DNA of 64,000 nucleotides from Shewanella gaetbuli (GTDB lineage: Bacteria > Pseudomonadota > Gammaproteobacteria > Enterobacterales > Shewanellaceae), in contig NZ_JAKIKP010000005.1 of NCBI RefSeq assembly GCF_023284065.1, forward strand, positions 1-64,000, written 5' to 3'. The notes beneath the pieces are model-generated. The model made no database searches, had not been told where the DNA came from, and saw nothing but the letters and a program-made list of their open reading frames with translations. Below are positions 15,830 through 24,078 of the stretch, in pieces. The translations under genes and the position numbers were made by a program. Each line of letters opens with the position of its first letter. The stretch's first letter is position 1.

Positions 15830-17494
15830 ATGCTGAAGAATATTAATATTAAGTATTATTACACGTTCGCGGCGTTGACAACTGCGGTATTAGCTGCAGT
15901 GGTTCACCCTTGGTGGTTAACATTGCTTTTAGCTTGGGTTTCTTTGTCATTAACGTTAGTCAGTGTTGCGTATTGGTTTAATGCGGCGGGTATTTTTCGT
16001 AAAAAAACAAATGGCACTATTCCGTGGTATATCAGTTGGAGCTTTGTGCCCTTTTTGTTGGGTTGCCAACTTTACAATGCCTGGGCAAGAAAGCATGACA
16101 AAGTACCGGCTATTCAACAAATTGATAATCAGCTTTATTTAGCTTGTCGGTTGTTTCCTCAGGATGTGGATTATTTAAAAGAGCAAAATGTCACTGCTGT
16201 GCTAGATGTTACCGCTGAATTTGATGCACTGGACTTAACCCTACTTGATGAAAACATCGATTATTTAAATATTCCTGTGTTAGATCACAGTGTGCCAACG
16301 GTTGCTCAGCTTAACCAAGCGGTGAACTGGCTTTATCGCCAACAACGTGAGGGCAAAAGTGTTGTGGTGCATTGCGCTTTAGGGCGTGGACGGTCTGTAT
16401 TAGTGCTAGCCAGTTATTTAGCCTGTCGTCGACCATCACTGAGCTTAGAAACGATTTTAAAATCCATTAATGATATTAGAAGCACTGCGGGGTTAAATCG
16501 CTGGCAGCTGGCTAAATTAGCGAAGTTACATGCTGAAAACAAAGTGCAAATTCATCAAAATGCCTACTTAGTTGCCAACCCTGTATCGGGAGGCGGTAAA
16601 TGGCAGTGTTGTGAAGAAGAAGTACTTGAAAATTTGTCGCAATATTATGACGTTACTTTGCTGAAAACCACTGAAAAACTCACAGCAACCGAGCTGGCCA
16701 CTCGTGCAGTTAATCAGGGTGCTGATATGGTGATTGCTTGTGGTGGTGACGGTACGGTAAATGAAGTGGCCTCAGTGCTCACAAATACTCAGGCTGCATT
16801 AGGTATTATTCCTATGGGCACCACCAATGCGTTAGCGCATACGTTATTTGGTATTGGCAGCAAGCTAGTGCCGGTATCAACGGCCCTTGATATTTTAACT
16901 CGAGGCCAAGTTGTGCCTATTGATACCGCTAAATGCAACGATAATATTGTGTTACTGATGGTTGGTGTAGGGTTTGGGCATAAAATGATAGAGTCTGCCA
17001 ACCGTGAGCGAAAAAATGAGTCTGGGCAATTCGCTTATTTAAACGGTTTATGGCAAGCCGTTAGTGAGAACAAGCCGCTTAAGTTAAGTTTGCAGGTTAA
17101 TGGCGAACAAGCGCAAACCATTGAAACAACCAGTGTGGTGATTGCAAATTCAGCACCCTTTACCAGTTTATTAGCCCAAGGTAATGGCGAGCCAGACATT
17201 ACCGATGGCCAATTAGATATCACTTGGATTGCGGCATCTGAATCGTCACCTGAGCAGTTTTTAAGTCTGGCTGAATTAATGTTTAATGGCATTTTGGGCA
17301 AGGAAGAAAATCAAACTCCTTCAGCTGGGGCCATTAATCACTTACAAGCGACTAAGGTGAAGGTGTCGGCACAACAACCATTAAGTTATGTGATTGATGG
17401 CGAGCTATTTGAGGCCGATGAGATTAGCGTTGAAGTGTTACCTAAATCTTTGAATGTGCTTGTGCCTGAAGATAGCCCTATATTCGCACAATAA
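15830..17494 (+). CDS. Fusion: membrane segments, dual-specificity phosphatase, diacylglycerol kinase-like domain
   Basis: The 554-residue protein has two or three N-terminal membrane segments (about 10-50 and 65-82). A phosphatase domain at about 95-235 carries the active-site loop HCALGRGRS (Cys182-x5-Arg188). A lipid or diacylglycerol kinase domain follows from about 243 to 545. That domain opens with LVANPVSGGGK and carries the nucleotide-binding IACGGDGTVNEVAS (GGDGT 304-308), then GIIPMGTTNALA. The two catalytic centres suggest linked dephosphorylation and lipid phosphorylation at the inner membrane, perhaps in phospholipid turnover. The pairing is unusual but recurs, to my knowledge, in Shewanella-like genomes. 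Substrates are unknown. Confidence 0.88.
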   Translation: MLKNINIKYYYTFAALTTAVLAAVVHPWWLTLLLAWVSLSLTLVSVAYWFNAAGIFRKKTNGTIPWYISWSFVPFLLGCQLYNAWARKHDKVPAIQQIDNQLYLACRLFPQDVDYLKEQNVTAVLDVTAEFDALDLTLLDENIDYLNIPVLDHSVPTVAQLNQAVNWLYRQQREGKSVVVHCALGRGRSVLVLASYLACRRPSLSLETILKSINDIRSTAGLNRWQLAKLAKLHAENKVQIHQNAYLVANPVSGGGKWQCCEEEVLENLSQYYDVTLLKTTEKLTATELATRAVNQGADMVIACGGDGTVNEVASVLTNTQAALGIIPMGTTNALAHTLFGIGSKLVPVSTALDILTRGQVVPIDTAKCNDNIVLLMVGVGFGHKMIESANRERKNESGQFAYLNGLWQAVSENKPLKLSLQVNGEQAQTIETTSVVIANSAPFTSLLAQGNGEPDITDGQLDITWIAASESSPEQFLSLAELMFNGILGKEENQTPSAGAINHLQATKVKVSAQQPLSYVIDGELFEADEISVEVLPKSLNVLVPEDSPIFAQ

Positions 17495-17515
17495 TACTGT
17501 TAAGTGGTTTTGGGT

Positions 17516-17544
17516 GGTGAGCAAGCCCTATTGGCCTGCTCACC
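17516..17544. terminator. Hairpin between convergent genes
   Basis: GGTGAGCA...TGCTCACC forms a 12-bp stem with one mismatch, halfway between two convergent stop codons. It lacks a strong T run on either side, so its efficiency as a terminator is uncertain. Confidence 0.5.
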
Positions 17545-17557
17545 CCAATTAAGCATC

Positions 17558-18916
17558 TTACTCACTTTCTCCCGCTTGGTCGTCATACTTACTCAGTTTG
17601 TTATATAGTGTTTTTACGCTTATTCCGAGTTGTTTGGCGGTGTCGTTTTTATTACCTTCAAAGTTTTCTAATGCTTGATAAATGGCAATTTTCTCTAATT
17701 CATCTAAACGCATACCCTCAGGAATTTGTACATAATCCTCTTGGCTTGGTGTTGAGTCTAGGGTGAAGTGGCTAAAGTGACTGGGCTGAATCACATTGTC
17801 TGCCAGAATATATGCGCGTTCAATGGCATGTTTTAGCTCTCTAACATTACCTTGCCAAGGTTGCTGCTGAATAAATTCAATTGCTTCATCGGACAAAGAC
17901 TTATTCAGCTTTTCTTCTACATTTCGATAAGCTAAAAAGTGCTGTGCTAACCCGCTTATGTCTTTACCTCGGTTGCGTAAAGGGGGCACACCAATGGGGA
18001 AATGGGCTAGTCTGAAGTATAAATCTTCTCGTAGTTCGCCGTCTTCAATGGCTTGTGCGGGGTCTCGGTTAGTGGCGGCAATAATTCTAACATCTGCTTT
18101 TTTTAATTGATTGCTACCCACTGGGCGATATTCATTATTTTCTAATACCCGCAATAATTTCACCTGATGCTCAATGGGCATTTCTGTCACTTCATCTAAA
18201 AACAAGCTGCCGCCTTTAGCTTGCTCAAATACACCGCTGTGATCACGGTGCGCGCCAGTAAAAGCCCCTTTTGTGTGGCCAAATAATTCACTATCAACTA
18301 GCTCTGGGCTTAATGCCCCACAGTTAATGGCAATAAAAGGTTCGCTAGCTCTATCACCAGCAAGGTGGATGGTGTTGGCTATCAGCTCTTTGCCGGTGCC
18401 GCTTTCACCAATAATTAATACATTGCTTTCAGTGGCAGCGACTTTACGAATGGTGCGATAAAGCTTATGCATGGCGCGAGATGACCCCACAAGCAGGCCA
18501 TATTGATCTAGGTCGCTTGAGAAGGCTTGCTGTCGTTGTGATGTTTTGTGTTTTAGCTCATTGGCAAAGTCAGCCAAAGTGTCATCAATTAAGGCCATAT
18601 CAAACGGCTGTCTGAAGTGGTAACCGGCACCAAATGACATCAATTTATCTAAATTGGGGGCAGGTTGACCTTCACTTAAGAAAATAAACTCTATGTCAGA
18701 CATCAACTCACTTTCGGTTACTGTGGCTAAGTCTGCGGGTGATAAATGGCTCAGCTCGATAATGGCGACATCTACATTGGCGTTTTCAAGTTGAGGTAAC
18801 CAGTCAAGCTCGATAGAGCTTTCTATTTTATCGAATAGTTTGGCGCTAGGTAGGTTGATGATCTGTTGAGCGGTTTGAAAATGCTGTACATGATAAAACA
18901 GTACTGGACGGCCCAT
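17558..18916 (-). CDS. Sigma-54-dependent transcriptional activator (VpsR-like layout)
   Basis: The 452-residue regulator has an N-terminal receiver-like domain (about 1-125) and an AAA+ activator domain (about 140-370). The activator domain carries Walker A GESGTGKE (170-177), GAFTGA (217-222) and Walker B GGSLFLDE (235-242). A Fis-type helix-turn-helix sits at the end (NDTAKQLGISVKTLYNKLSK). At the usual phospho-aspartate position of the receiver I read Glu (VDVAIIELSHL), so phosphorylation control may be lost, as in receivers replaced by other inputs. Sigma-54-like promoters lie on both sides, ahead of 15336 and 19810. Local envelope/stress genes are therefore likely targets; this is inference. 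Confidence 0.9.
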   Translation of the reverse strand: MGRPVLFYHVQHFQTAQQIINLPSAKLFDKIESSIELDWLPQLENANVDVAIIELSHLSPADLATVTESELMSDIEFIFLSEGQPAPNLDKLMSFGAGYHFRQPFDMALIDDTLADFANELKHKTSQRQQAFSSDLDQYGLLVGSSRAMHKLYRTIRKVAATESNVLIIGESGTGKELIANTIHLAGDRASEPFIAINCGALSPELVDSELFGHTKGAFTGAHRDHSGVFEQAKGGSLFLDEVTEMPIEHQVKLLRVLENNEYRPVGSNQLKKADVRIIAATNRDPAQAIEDGELREDLYFRLAHFPIGVPPLRNRGKDISGLAQHFLAYRNVEEKLNKSLSDEAIEFIQQQPWQGNVRELKHAIERAYILADNVIQPSHFSHFTLDSTPSQEDYVQIPEGMRLDELEKIAIYQALENFEGNKNDTAKQLGISVKTLYNKLSKYDDQAGESE

Positions 18917-19124
18917 GTTGTTGTGCTCCCTACGGATTAGCCAAAAAAGAGTGTACGTGTAACTTTAACATTTTTTAGCGGTAAATTTTCCATTTATTCA
19001 ATAAAAGTCACTATCACATATTCAGTATTCTATTGAAATATATAAAGTTAAAACTTAATTTAACATGTGTACGAATTATGCATGCCTTTGTTATCTATTT
19101 GAAATTTTAGCCAAAGGAGATCTT

Positions 19125-19616
19125 ATGCATAAGTACGAAAATGATATAAAGCAACCCCAAAAATCAGATGTGTGGCTATTACATGAGGCCATTAATGTGT
19201 GTGAGGTGGGTAAGCGCTTTTATCAGCAATGTATTACAAAAGTAGAAGATTACCATGTGAAACGAGCTTTTATTCATATGGAAGAAGTACGAACCACTAT
19301 GTTAAAGCGGTTAGCATTTTTATTTAAACAATATCGCCCCCAAGCGCAAGCTATTGCTGGGCGCGATAACAAGCCGGTGTTGCAGCAACATTATCAACAA
19401 GCCGCCAGCGAAATAACTCAAAACCATATGACTACCGCGTTATCTGTACTGGTAAAAACAGAGCAGCAAGCTTTATTTCGCCTAAAGCAAGCCGCTAAAA
19501 GCACCAATAATAAGCAACTTGCTGCGCAATTGGCCGAGGGGATTGCTTGGTTACAAATAGGTTGTGACTACCTAAAGCGCCTTAATATGCAATATGCCTC
19601 TGCTGGAACACGTTAA
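19125..19616 (+). CDS. DUF2383 (PA2169-family) four-helix-bundle protein
   Basis: The 163-residue protein looks entirely helical. LLHEAINVCEVGKRFYQQCI, HMEEVRTTMLKRL and VKTEQQALFRLKQAA form a ferritin-like bundle pattern as in DUF2383. Glu/His residues in the helices could bind metal, but I cannot confirm a site. ATG 19125 is preceded by AAAGGAGA. Members are usually stress-inducible and of unknown function. It is divergent from the sigma-54 activator gene. The 208-bp gap is AT-rich with only a weak sigma-54-like match. Confidence 0.68.
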   Translation: MHKYENDIKQPQKSDVWLLHEAINVCEVGKRFYQQCITKVEDYHVKRAFIHMEEVRTTMLKRLAFLFKQYRPQAQAIAGRDNKPVLQQHYQQAASEITQNHMTTALSVLVKTEQQALFRLKQAAKSTNNKQLAAQLAEGIAWLQIGCDYLKRLNMQYASAGTR

Positions 19617-19743
19617 TGGCTAAACCCTAGTATGAAAAAATTACAACTCGACGGTAAAAACTACTTTATCGACTGTACTCACTTGGGGGGTATTTAAAGC
19701 TAAAAACAAACAATTTTCATTTAAAATAATGGCTTATGTTTTT

Positions 19744-19759
19744 TGGCACGATACCCGCA
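19744..19759 (+). promoter_or_regulatory. Candidate sigma-54 promoter upstream of BON gene
   Basis: TGGCAC-N5-CCGCA keeps the full -24 element and the -12 GC at exact spacing. It ends 50 bases before the ATG at 19810, a normal leader distance. It is the better of the two sigma-54-like sites near the activator gene. Confidence 0.55.
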
Positions 19760-19809
19760 TTAGATAAAGTGAACGTTAATTGAAATAAGATAAATTATGG
19801 AGGGTTTTT

Positions 19810-20361
19810 ATGATGAATAAGACAATCTTATCGTTAACTATTGGTACATTACTGACTTCAGCAACGATGACTGTAAACGCCGCTCAAGATTGGAAAGATG
19901 ATGCAAAAGATGCATGGATTGACGGCAAAGCTGAAACCACTTTATTACTTAATACCAATTTAAACTCGTTTGATATTAATACCGACGTTAAACAAGGAAA
20001 GGTTATGTTAACCGGCTCAGTAGAAAGCAGTGTCGATAAAGCCTTGGCCGAAGAATTAGTCGCCAGTTTAGACGGTGTTGTTGAGGTTGATAATAATTTA
20101 ACCATTATGGAAGTAGCAGAAAAACAAGACAGTGAGATAACCGAAATGTTAGTAGATTCGAAAGTGGCCACTGTCGTTAAAACGCGCTTATTATTCTCAG
20201 ATGACGTAAGTGGTTCAGACATTAATGTTGATGTTGAATCTGGTGTTGTAACCTTAGAAGGTGAGGTCGCCAGTGACGCTGAGCGTGACTTAGCTATCTT
20301 GCTGGCTGAAAAAACCGAAGACGCAGATAAAGTAATTGATAAATTACACATTGCTGAATAA
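19810..20361 (+). CDS. Periplasmic protein with two BON domains (OsmY-like)
   Basis: The 183-residue product has a cleavable signal (MMNKTILSLTIGTLLTSATMTVNA) and two BON repeats at about 40-105 and 115-180. Each has the glycine-rich core (VKQGKVMLTGSVES and VESGVVTLEGEVAS) and the A-x2-L-x4-GV-V-N pattern. BON proteins bind phospholipid surfaces and protect the envelope under osmotic stress. GGAGGG precedes the ATG. The start could also be the second ATG (19813). A sigma-54-like promoter upstream suggests control by the neighbouring activator. Confidence 0.88.
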   Translation: MMNKTILSLTIGTLLTSATMTVNAAQDWKDDAKDAWIDGKAETTLLLNTNLNSFDINTDVKQGKVMLTGSVESSVDKALAEELVASLDGVVEVDNNLTIMEVAEKQDSEITEMLVDSKVATVVKTRLLFSDDVSGSDINVDVESGVVTLEGEVASDAERDLAILLAEKTEDADKVIDKLHIAE

Positions 20362-20453
20362 TGTTTAGCTTGCTGTTTTAGCTTTTAAGCAAACTAGCTG
20401 ATGGAAATAGGGTTTTACTTGCCCTGAACACCATTTTCCATTGGTATAAAAAA

Positions 20454-20486
20454 TCCCCCAAACCACTTTGGTTTGGGGGGTTTTTG
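20454..20486 (+). terminator. Intrinsic terminator before the ars operon
   Basis: TCCCCCAAACCA pairs with TGGTTTGGGGGG around a CTT loop and is followed by TTTTT. It ends the BON transcript and insulates the ars operon. The remainder of 20362-20634 is the ars control region. Confidence 0.92.
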
Positions 20487-20597
20487 TTTAAATGTCCTAT
20501 TCCCTGCTTTCTTCTTTCTACCTCTTACTGCCTACAATTTGGTTAAGCAATCAACAGAGATTTTAACTAAAAATATTGAATATATGAAAAATCGTAT

Positions 20598-20613
20598 ATA
20601 CAATATTTTGTAT
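20598..20613. promoter_or_regulatory. Candidate ArsR operator of the ars operon
   Basis: ATACAA-TATT-TTGTAT is a perfect 6-4-6 inverted repeat ending 21 bases before the ATG of the ArsC-ArsR gene. Overlapping it is a looser dyad, ATATATG...CGTATAT. The position and AT-rich dyad form suit an autoregulating ArsR-type repressor; the binding itself is inferred. Confidence 0.45.
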
Positions 20614-20634
20614 GTTTTTGGTGGTGTGGTTTTT

Positions 20635-21468
20635 ATGAATAAGAAAAGCGTATTATTTTTGTGTACTGGTAACTCTGCTAGGTCACAAATGGCTGAAGCA
20701 TTATTAACAAGTAAGGCTGCTGAAAGTTTTAATGTATACAGTGCAGGAACAAACCCTGAAGCTATCGATAAGCGTGCTGTTGAGGCCATTAAACGTTTTG
20801 GCATTGATGCTGAGGGTTTAGTGTCTAAAGATGTGAAAACCTTTCAAGGGCAAGCATTTGATTATGTCATCACCCTTTGCGATAAAGCCAATACAGAGTG
20901 CCGAAGCTTTCCCGGCGCAGGCAAGCAATTGGCATGGGACTTTGCTGATCCTAAAACTCGTGCAGGACAACATCCATTTTCTGCGACGTTAACCGAGTTA
21001 AATAATCGTATTTCAATGTTTTTGCTGGTTGAAAACAAGCTTGCTTCAGTAGCGAGTAAAGATATGTCTGCTGACGCTTATCAAGTCGACTTGCAAGAAC
21101 CTGTATCAGGGGCTATCGAAATTGACCCCATCGCGTTTTATAAATGTCTTACCGATGATATTCGCCTAAAAAGCTTAATGTTAACTCACTATCATGGCGA
21201 ATTATGTGTGTGTGAGTTAATGGTTGCTTTAGATGAAGCAAGCCAGCCTAAGGTGTCACGTAATTTAGCCTTGTTAAAAAAGGCCTCCATCATCACCGAC
21301 AGAAAACACGGCCAGTGGGTTTTTTATCGTATTAACCCAGCCTTACCTTTGTGGGCTAAATCGGTTATTGCTCAAACCACTGAAAACAATGTGTCACTTA
21401 TTGCAGCTCCTTTAAATCGGTTGGATGAAATGAACAACCGCCCTAATAAAGAGAGTTTCTGTCGTTAA
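20635..21468 (+). CDS. ArsC-ArsR fusion: arsenate reductase with arsenic-responsive repressor domain
   Basis: The 277-residue protein has a low-molecular-weight-phosphatase-type arsenate reductase domain (1-140). It carries the nucleophile loop CTGNSARS (Cys10) and the relay cysteines Cys82 and Cys89, the same numbers as in thioredoxin-linked ArsC of plasmid pI258. Residues about 160-250 form an ArsR winged helix whose metalloid site ELCVCELM (Cys191, Cys193) matches ArsR. One polypeptide would thus reduce arsenate to arsenite and sense the product. I start at ATG 20635; upstream in-frame codons run through the AT-rich operator. It heads the ars operon, 34 bp before acr3. Confidence 0.9.
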   Translation: MNKKSVLFLCTGNSARSQMAEALLTSKAAESFNVYSAGTNPEAIDKRAVEAIKRFGIDAEGLVSKDVKTFQGQAFDYVITLCDKANTECRSFPGAGKQLAWDFADPKTRAGQHPFSATLTELNNRISMFLLVENKLASVASKDMSADAYQVDLQEPVSGAIEIDPIAFYKCLTDDIRLKSLMLTHYHGELCVCELMVALDEASQPKVSRNLALLKKASIITDRKHGQWVFYRINPALPLWAKSVIAQTTENNVSLIAAPLNRLDEMNNRPNKESFCR

Positions 21469-21502
21469 TCGTCAGCTTAGTGCTGACGGCGGAGTAAAGA
21501 AC

Positions 21503-22522
21503 ATGGGTATTTTTGAACGTTACTTATCATTATGGGTTGGCTTAGGTATGTTGGCTGGCGTGTTGCTGGGGTTATGGCAGCCTGATGCGTTTCAAACTAT
21601 TGCCCACCTTGAAGTTGCCCACGTTAATTTAGTGGTTGCGGTGTTTATTTGGGTCATGATTTACCCAATGATGGTACAAATTGATTTTTCATCAATTAAA
21701 GATGTGGGTAAAAACCCCAAGGGGCTAGTGCTTACCTTGGTGATTAATTGGTTAATTAAACCCTTTACTATGGCCGCGTTAGGTTGGTTGTTTTTCCAAG
21801 TGCTATTTGTTGATTTAGTCGACCCAGCATCGGCTCAAGAATATATCGCGGGGATGATTTTATTAGGTGTTGCTCCTTGTACCGCAATGGTTTTTGTGTG
21901 GTCGCAATTAACCAAAGGTGATCCTAACTACACCTTAGTGCAAGTGTCGGTAAACGACGTCATTATGATTTTTTCCTTTGCCCCTATTACGGCATTTTTA
22001 TTGGGTGTTAGTGATATTACCGTACCTTGGGAAACCCTATTAATTTCAGTGGTGCTGTATGTATTGCTGCCGTTGGTTGCCGGGGTTATTACCCGCCATT
22101 TACTGAACCAGCGTGATGGCAATGAAGGGATAAGTCAGTTTTTGGCAACCTTAAAGCCTTGGTCAATTGTCGGCTTGCTGGCCACCGTGGTATTGCTGTT
22201 TGGTTTTCAGGCTGAAGTTATCGTGTCAGATCCTAAAACCATAGGCTTAATTGCCATACCGTTAATTATTCAAACCTACGGCATTTTCATTATTGCTTAC
22301 CTTGGAGCTAAGTGGTTGAAGCTAGCCCACAATATTGCTGCACCAGCGTGTTTAATTGGGACATCAAACTTTTTTGAACTCGCAGTAGCAGTGGCTATTT
22401 CTTTATTTGGTCTTCATTCAGGTGCTGCACTTGCCACGGTAGTGGGAGTATTGGTTGAGGTGCCGGTGATGCTGTCGCTGGTGGCCATTGTTAACCGTAC
22501 TCAGCATTGGTTTAATCGCTAA
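21503..22522 (+). CDS. acr3: Acr3-family arsenite efflux transporter
   Basis: The 339-residue membrane protein has about ten hydrophobic segments and Acr3 signatures: [16 protein letters not shown], the conserved cysteine Cys126 in [14 protein letters not shown], and [20 protein letters not shown] near the end. Acr3 proteins export arsenite using the proton gradient. GGAG precedes the ATG. It is flanked by the ArsC-ArsR gene and a small phosphatase gene on the same strand. Confidence 0.95.
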   Translation: MGIFERYLSLWVGLGMLAGVLLGLWQPDAFQTIAHLEVAHVNLVVAVFIWVMIYPMMVQIDFSSIKDVGKNPKGLVLTLVINWLIKPFTMAALGWLFFQVLFVDLVDPASAQEYIAGMILLGVAPCTAMVFVWSQLTKGDPNYTLVQVSVNDVIMIFSFAPITAFLLGVSDITVPWETLLISVVLYVLLPLVAGVITRHLLNQRDGNEGISQFLATLKPWSIVGLLATVVLLFGFQAEVIVSDPKTIGLIAIPLIIQTYGIFIIAYLGAKWLKLAHNIAAPACLIGTSNFFELAVAVAISLFGLHSGAALATVVGVLVEVPVMLSLVAIVNRTQHWFNR

Positions 22523-22547
22523 TTTTTTATTTAATTTGGAGTTTTAC

Positions 22548-23042
22548 ATGTCATCACATCCTTATGGTGTATTAACCCTAGATAATGGTGCAGGGCTCAT
22601 TTTTACCCCTTGTCCCGGCACAAAGTCTGCCGACTTACCTAGCTCTGTTGCCACCTTAAAAGCAGCCGGAACAGATATGCTGATCACCCTGATGTTTGAA
22701 GAAGAAATGCAGCGTAACCAAGCACAAACACTGCCTGAAACCTGCCAAGAAAATCAAGTTCAATGGTTACAAATGCCTATTGATGATGACGCAGCACCAG
22801 GGGCTGAGTTTGCCAAAGTGTGGGCAGCCAATAAAGCGCAAATTATTGAACTACTAGCCAACAAAGGCACTATTGCCGTGCACTGTAAAGGCGGCTCTGG
22901 TCGTACAGGATTAGTGATTGGCTTAATACTTAAAAGCTTAGGCTGGCCGACAGAAAAGGTCATTGAAACCGTACAGCAAATGCGCCCAAAAGCCTTAGTT
23001 AACCCAGTACAGCTTAATTATTTTATGGATTTTACAGTTTAA
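22548..23042 (+). CDS. Dual-specificity / tyrosine phosphatase-like protein in the ars operon
   Basis: The 164-residue protein ends in a Cx5R phosphatase loop, VHCKGGSGRTG (Cys113, Arg119). MPIDDDAAPGAEF provides the usual upstream acid segment. The family is related to CDKN3-type phosphatases. It sits between acr3 and the arsenate-linked GAPDH, 25 bp after acr3 and 19 bp before gap. A role in arsenic metabolism is implied by that position, but the substrate is unknown. ATG 22548 is used because TTGGAG lies 6 bases upstream; the earlier in-frame codons overlap acr3. Confidence 0.87.
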   Translation: MSSHPYGVLTLDNGAGLIFTPCPGTKSADLPSSVATLKAAGTDMLITLMFEEEMQRNQAQTLPETCQENQVQWLQMPIDDDAAPGAEFAKVWAANKAQIIELLANKGTIAVHCKGGSGRTGLVIGLILKSLGWPTEKVIETVQQMRPKALVNPVQLNYFMDFTV

Positions 23043-23061
23043 TATTTTATAGGAATTAACA

Positions 23062-24072
23062 ATGACGATTAAAATTGGCATTAACGGCTTTGGCCGTATG
23101 GGACGTTTATCAATGCGTGCGGCATTTGATTGGGAAGATGTTGAAATTGTTCATATTAACGACCCAGCAGGTGATGCAGCAACCCTAGCGCATTTAATGA
23201 CTTTTGATTCTGTGCATGGCCGTTGGCATCATGAAGCCACCCATCAAGGTGATAACATGGTTATCAATGGCCAGCAGATCCCTTGCACGCGTAATATCGC
23301 TACCCAAGATACCGACTGGTCAAAATGTGATGTAGTTATTGAGGCGTCTGGCAAAATAAAAACCAAAGCATTGTTAAAAGCTTACCTTGATCAAGGGGTA
23401 AAAAGAGTGGTAGTGACAGCACCGGTTAAAGAAGACGGTGTGCTTAATATTGTGATGGGCGTAAATGACAATTTATATAATAAAGCCATTCATCCTATTG
23501 TTACCGCAGCCTCATGCACCACTAACTGCTTAGCGCCGGTTGTGAAAGTGATTCATGAAAAAATTGGTATTAAACATGGCTCAATGACCACGATTCATGA
23601 CATTACTAATACTCAAACAATATTAGATGCGCCTCATCAAGATTTACGTCGTGCTAGGGCATGTGGTATCAGTCTTATTCCAACCACAACAGGCTCAGCA
23701 ACCGCTATTACCCATATTTTCCCTGAATTGGCGGGACGTTTAAATGGTCATGCTATTCGTGTGCCGTTAGCCAATGCCTCTATTACTGACTGTGTTTTTG
23801 AGCTTAATCGTGACACCACAGTGGAAGAGGTTAATCAGTTGCTTAAGCAGGCTGCTGAAACTGAGTTAGCAGGTATTATGGGTTATGAAGAACGTCCATT
23901 AGTGTCGATTGACTATAAAACTGACCCGCGCTCAAGCGTTATTGATGCATTGTCCACCATGGTGGTTAACGGCACGCAAGTGAAATTGTATGTGTGGTAT
24001 GACAATGAGTGGGGCTATGCTAATCGTACTGCAGAGCTAGCACGTAAAGTCGGCTTAGCTGATAAGGAATAG
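23062..24072 (+). CDS. ArsJ-associated glyceraldehyde-3-phosphate dehydrogenase
   Basis: The 336-residue enzyme has the NAD-binding start [11 protein letters not shown] and the catalytic cysteine Cys152 in [23 protein letters not shown] lies at the C terminus. In ars operons this GAPDH paralogue is known to form 1-arseno-3-phosphoglycerate from glyceraldehyde 3-phosphate and arsenate, which ArsJ then exports. arsJ follows after 6 bp, which supports that role rather than central glycolysis. Confidence 0.93.
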   Translation: MTIKIGINGFGRMGRLSMRAAFDWEDVEIVHINDPAGDAATLAHLMTFDSVHGRWHHEATHQGDNMVINGQQIPCTRNIATQDTDWSKCDVVIEASGKIKTKALLKAYLDQGVKRVVVTAPVKEDGVLNIVMGVNDNLYNKAIHPIVTAASCTTNCLAPVVKVIHEKIGIKHGSMTTIHDITNTQTILDAPHQDLRRARACGISLIPTTTGSATAITHIFPELAGRLNGHAIRVPLANASITDCVFELNRDTTVEEVNQLLKQAAETELAGIMGYEERPLVSIDYKTDPRSSVIDALSTMVVNGTQVKLYVWYDNEWGYANRTAELARKVGLADKE

Positions 24073-24078
24073 TCTTCA

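Noticed and set aside
19063-19079. Possible third sigma-54 site ahead of the DUF2383 gene
   Set aside because: The -12 side (ATGCA) fits, but the -24 GG doublet is missing.
19632-19697. 21-codon frame MKKLQLDGKNYFIDCTHLGG after the DUF2383 gene
   Set aside because: Too short, no ribosome binding site and no partner; it could be a remnant but cannot be supported.
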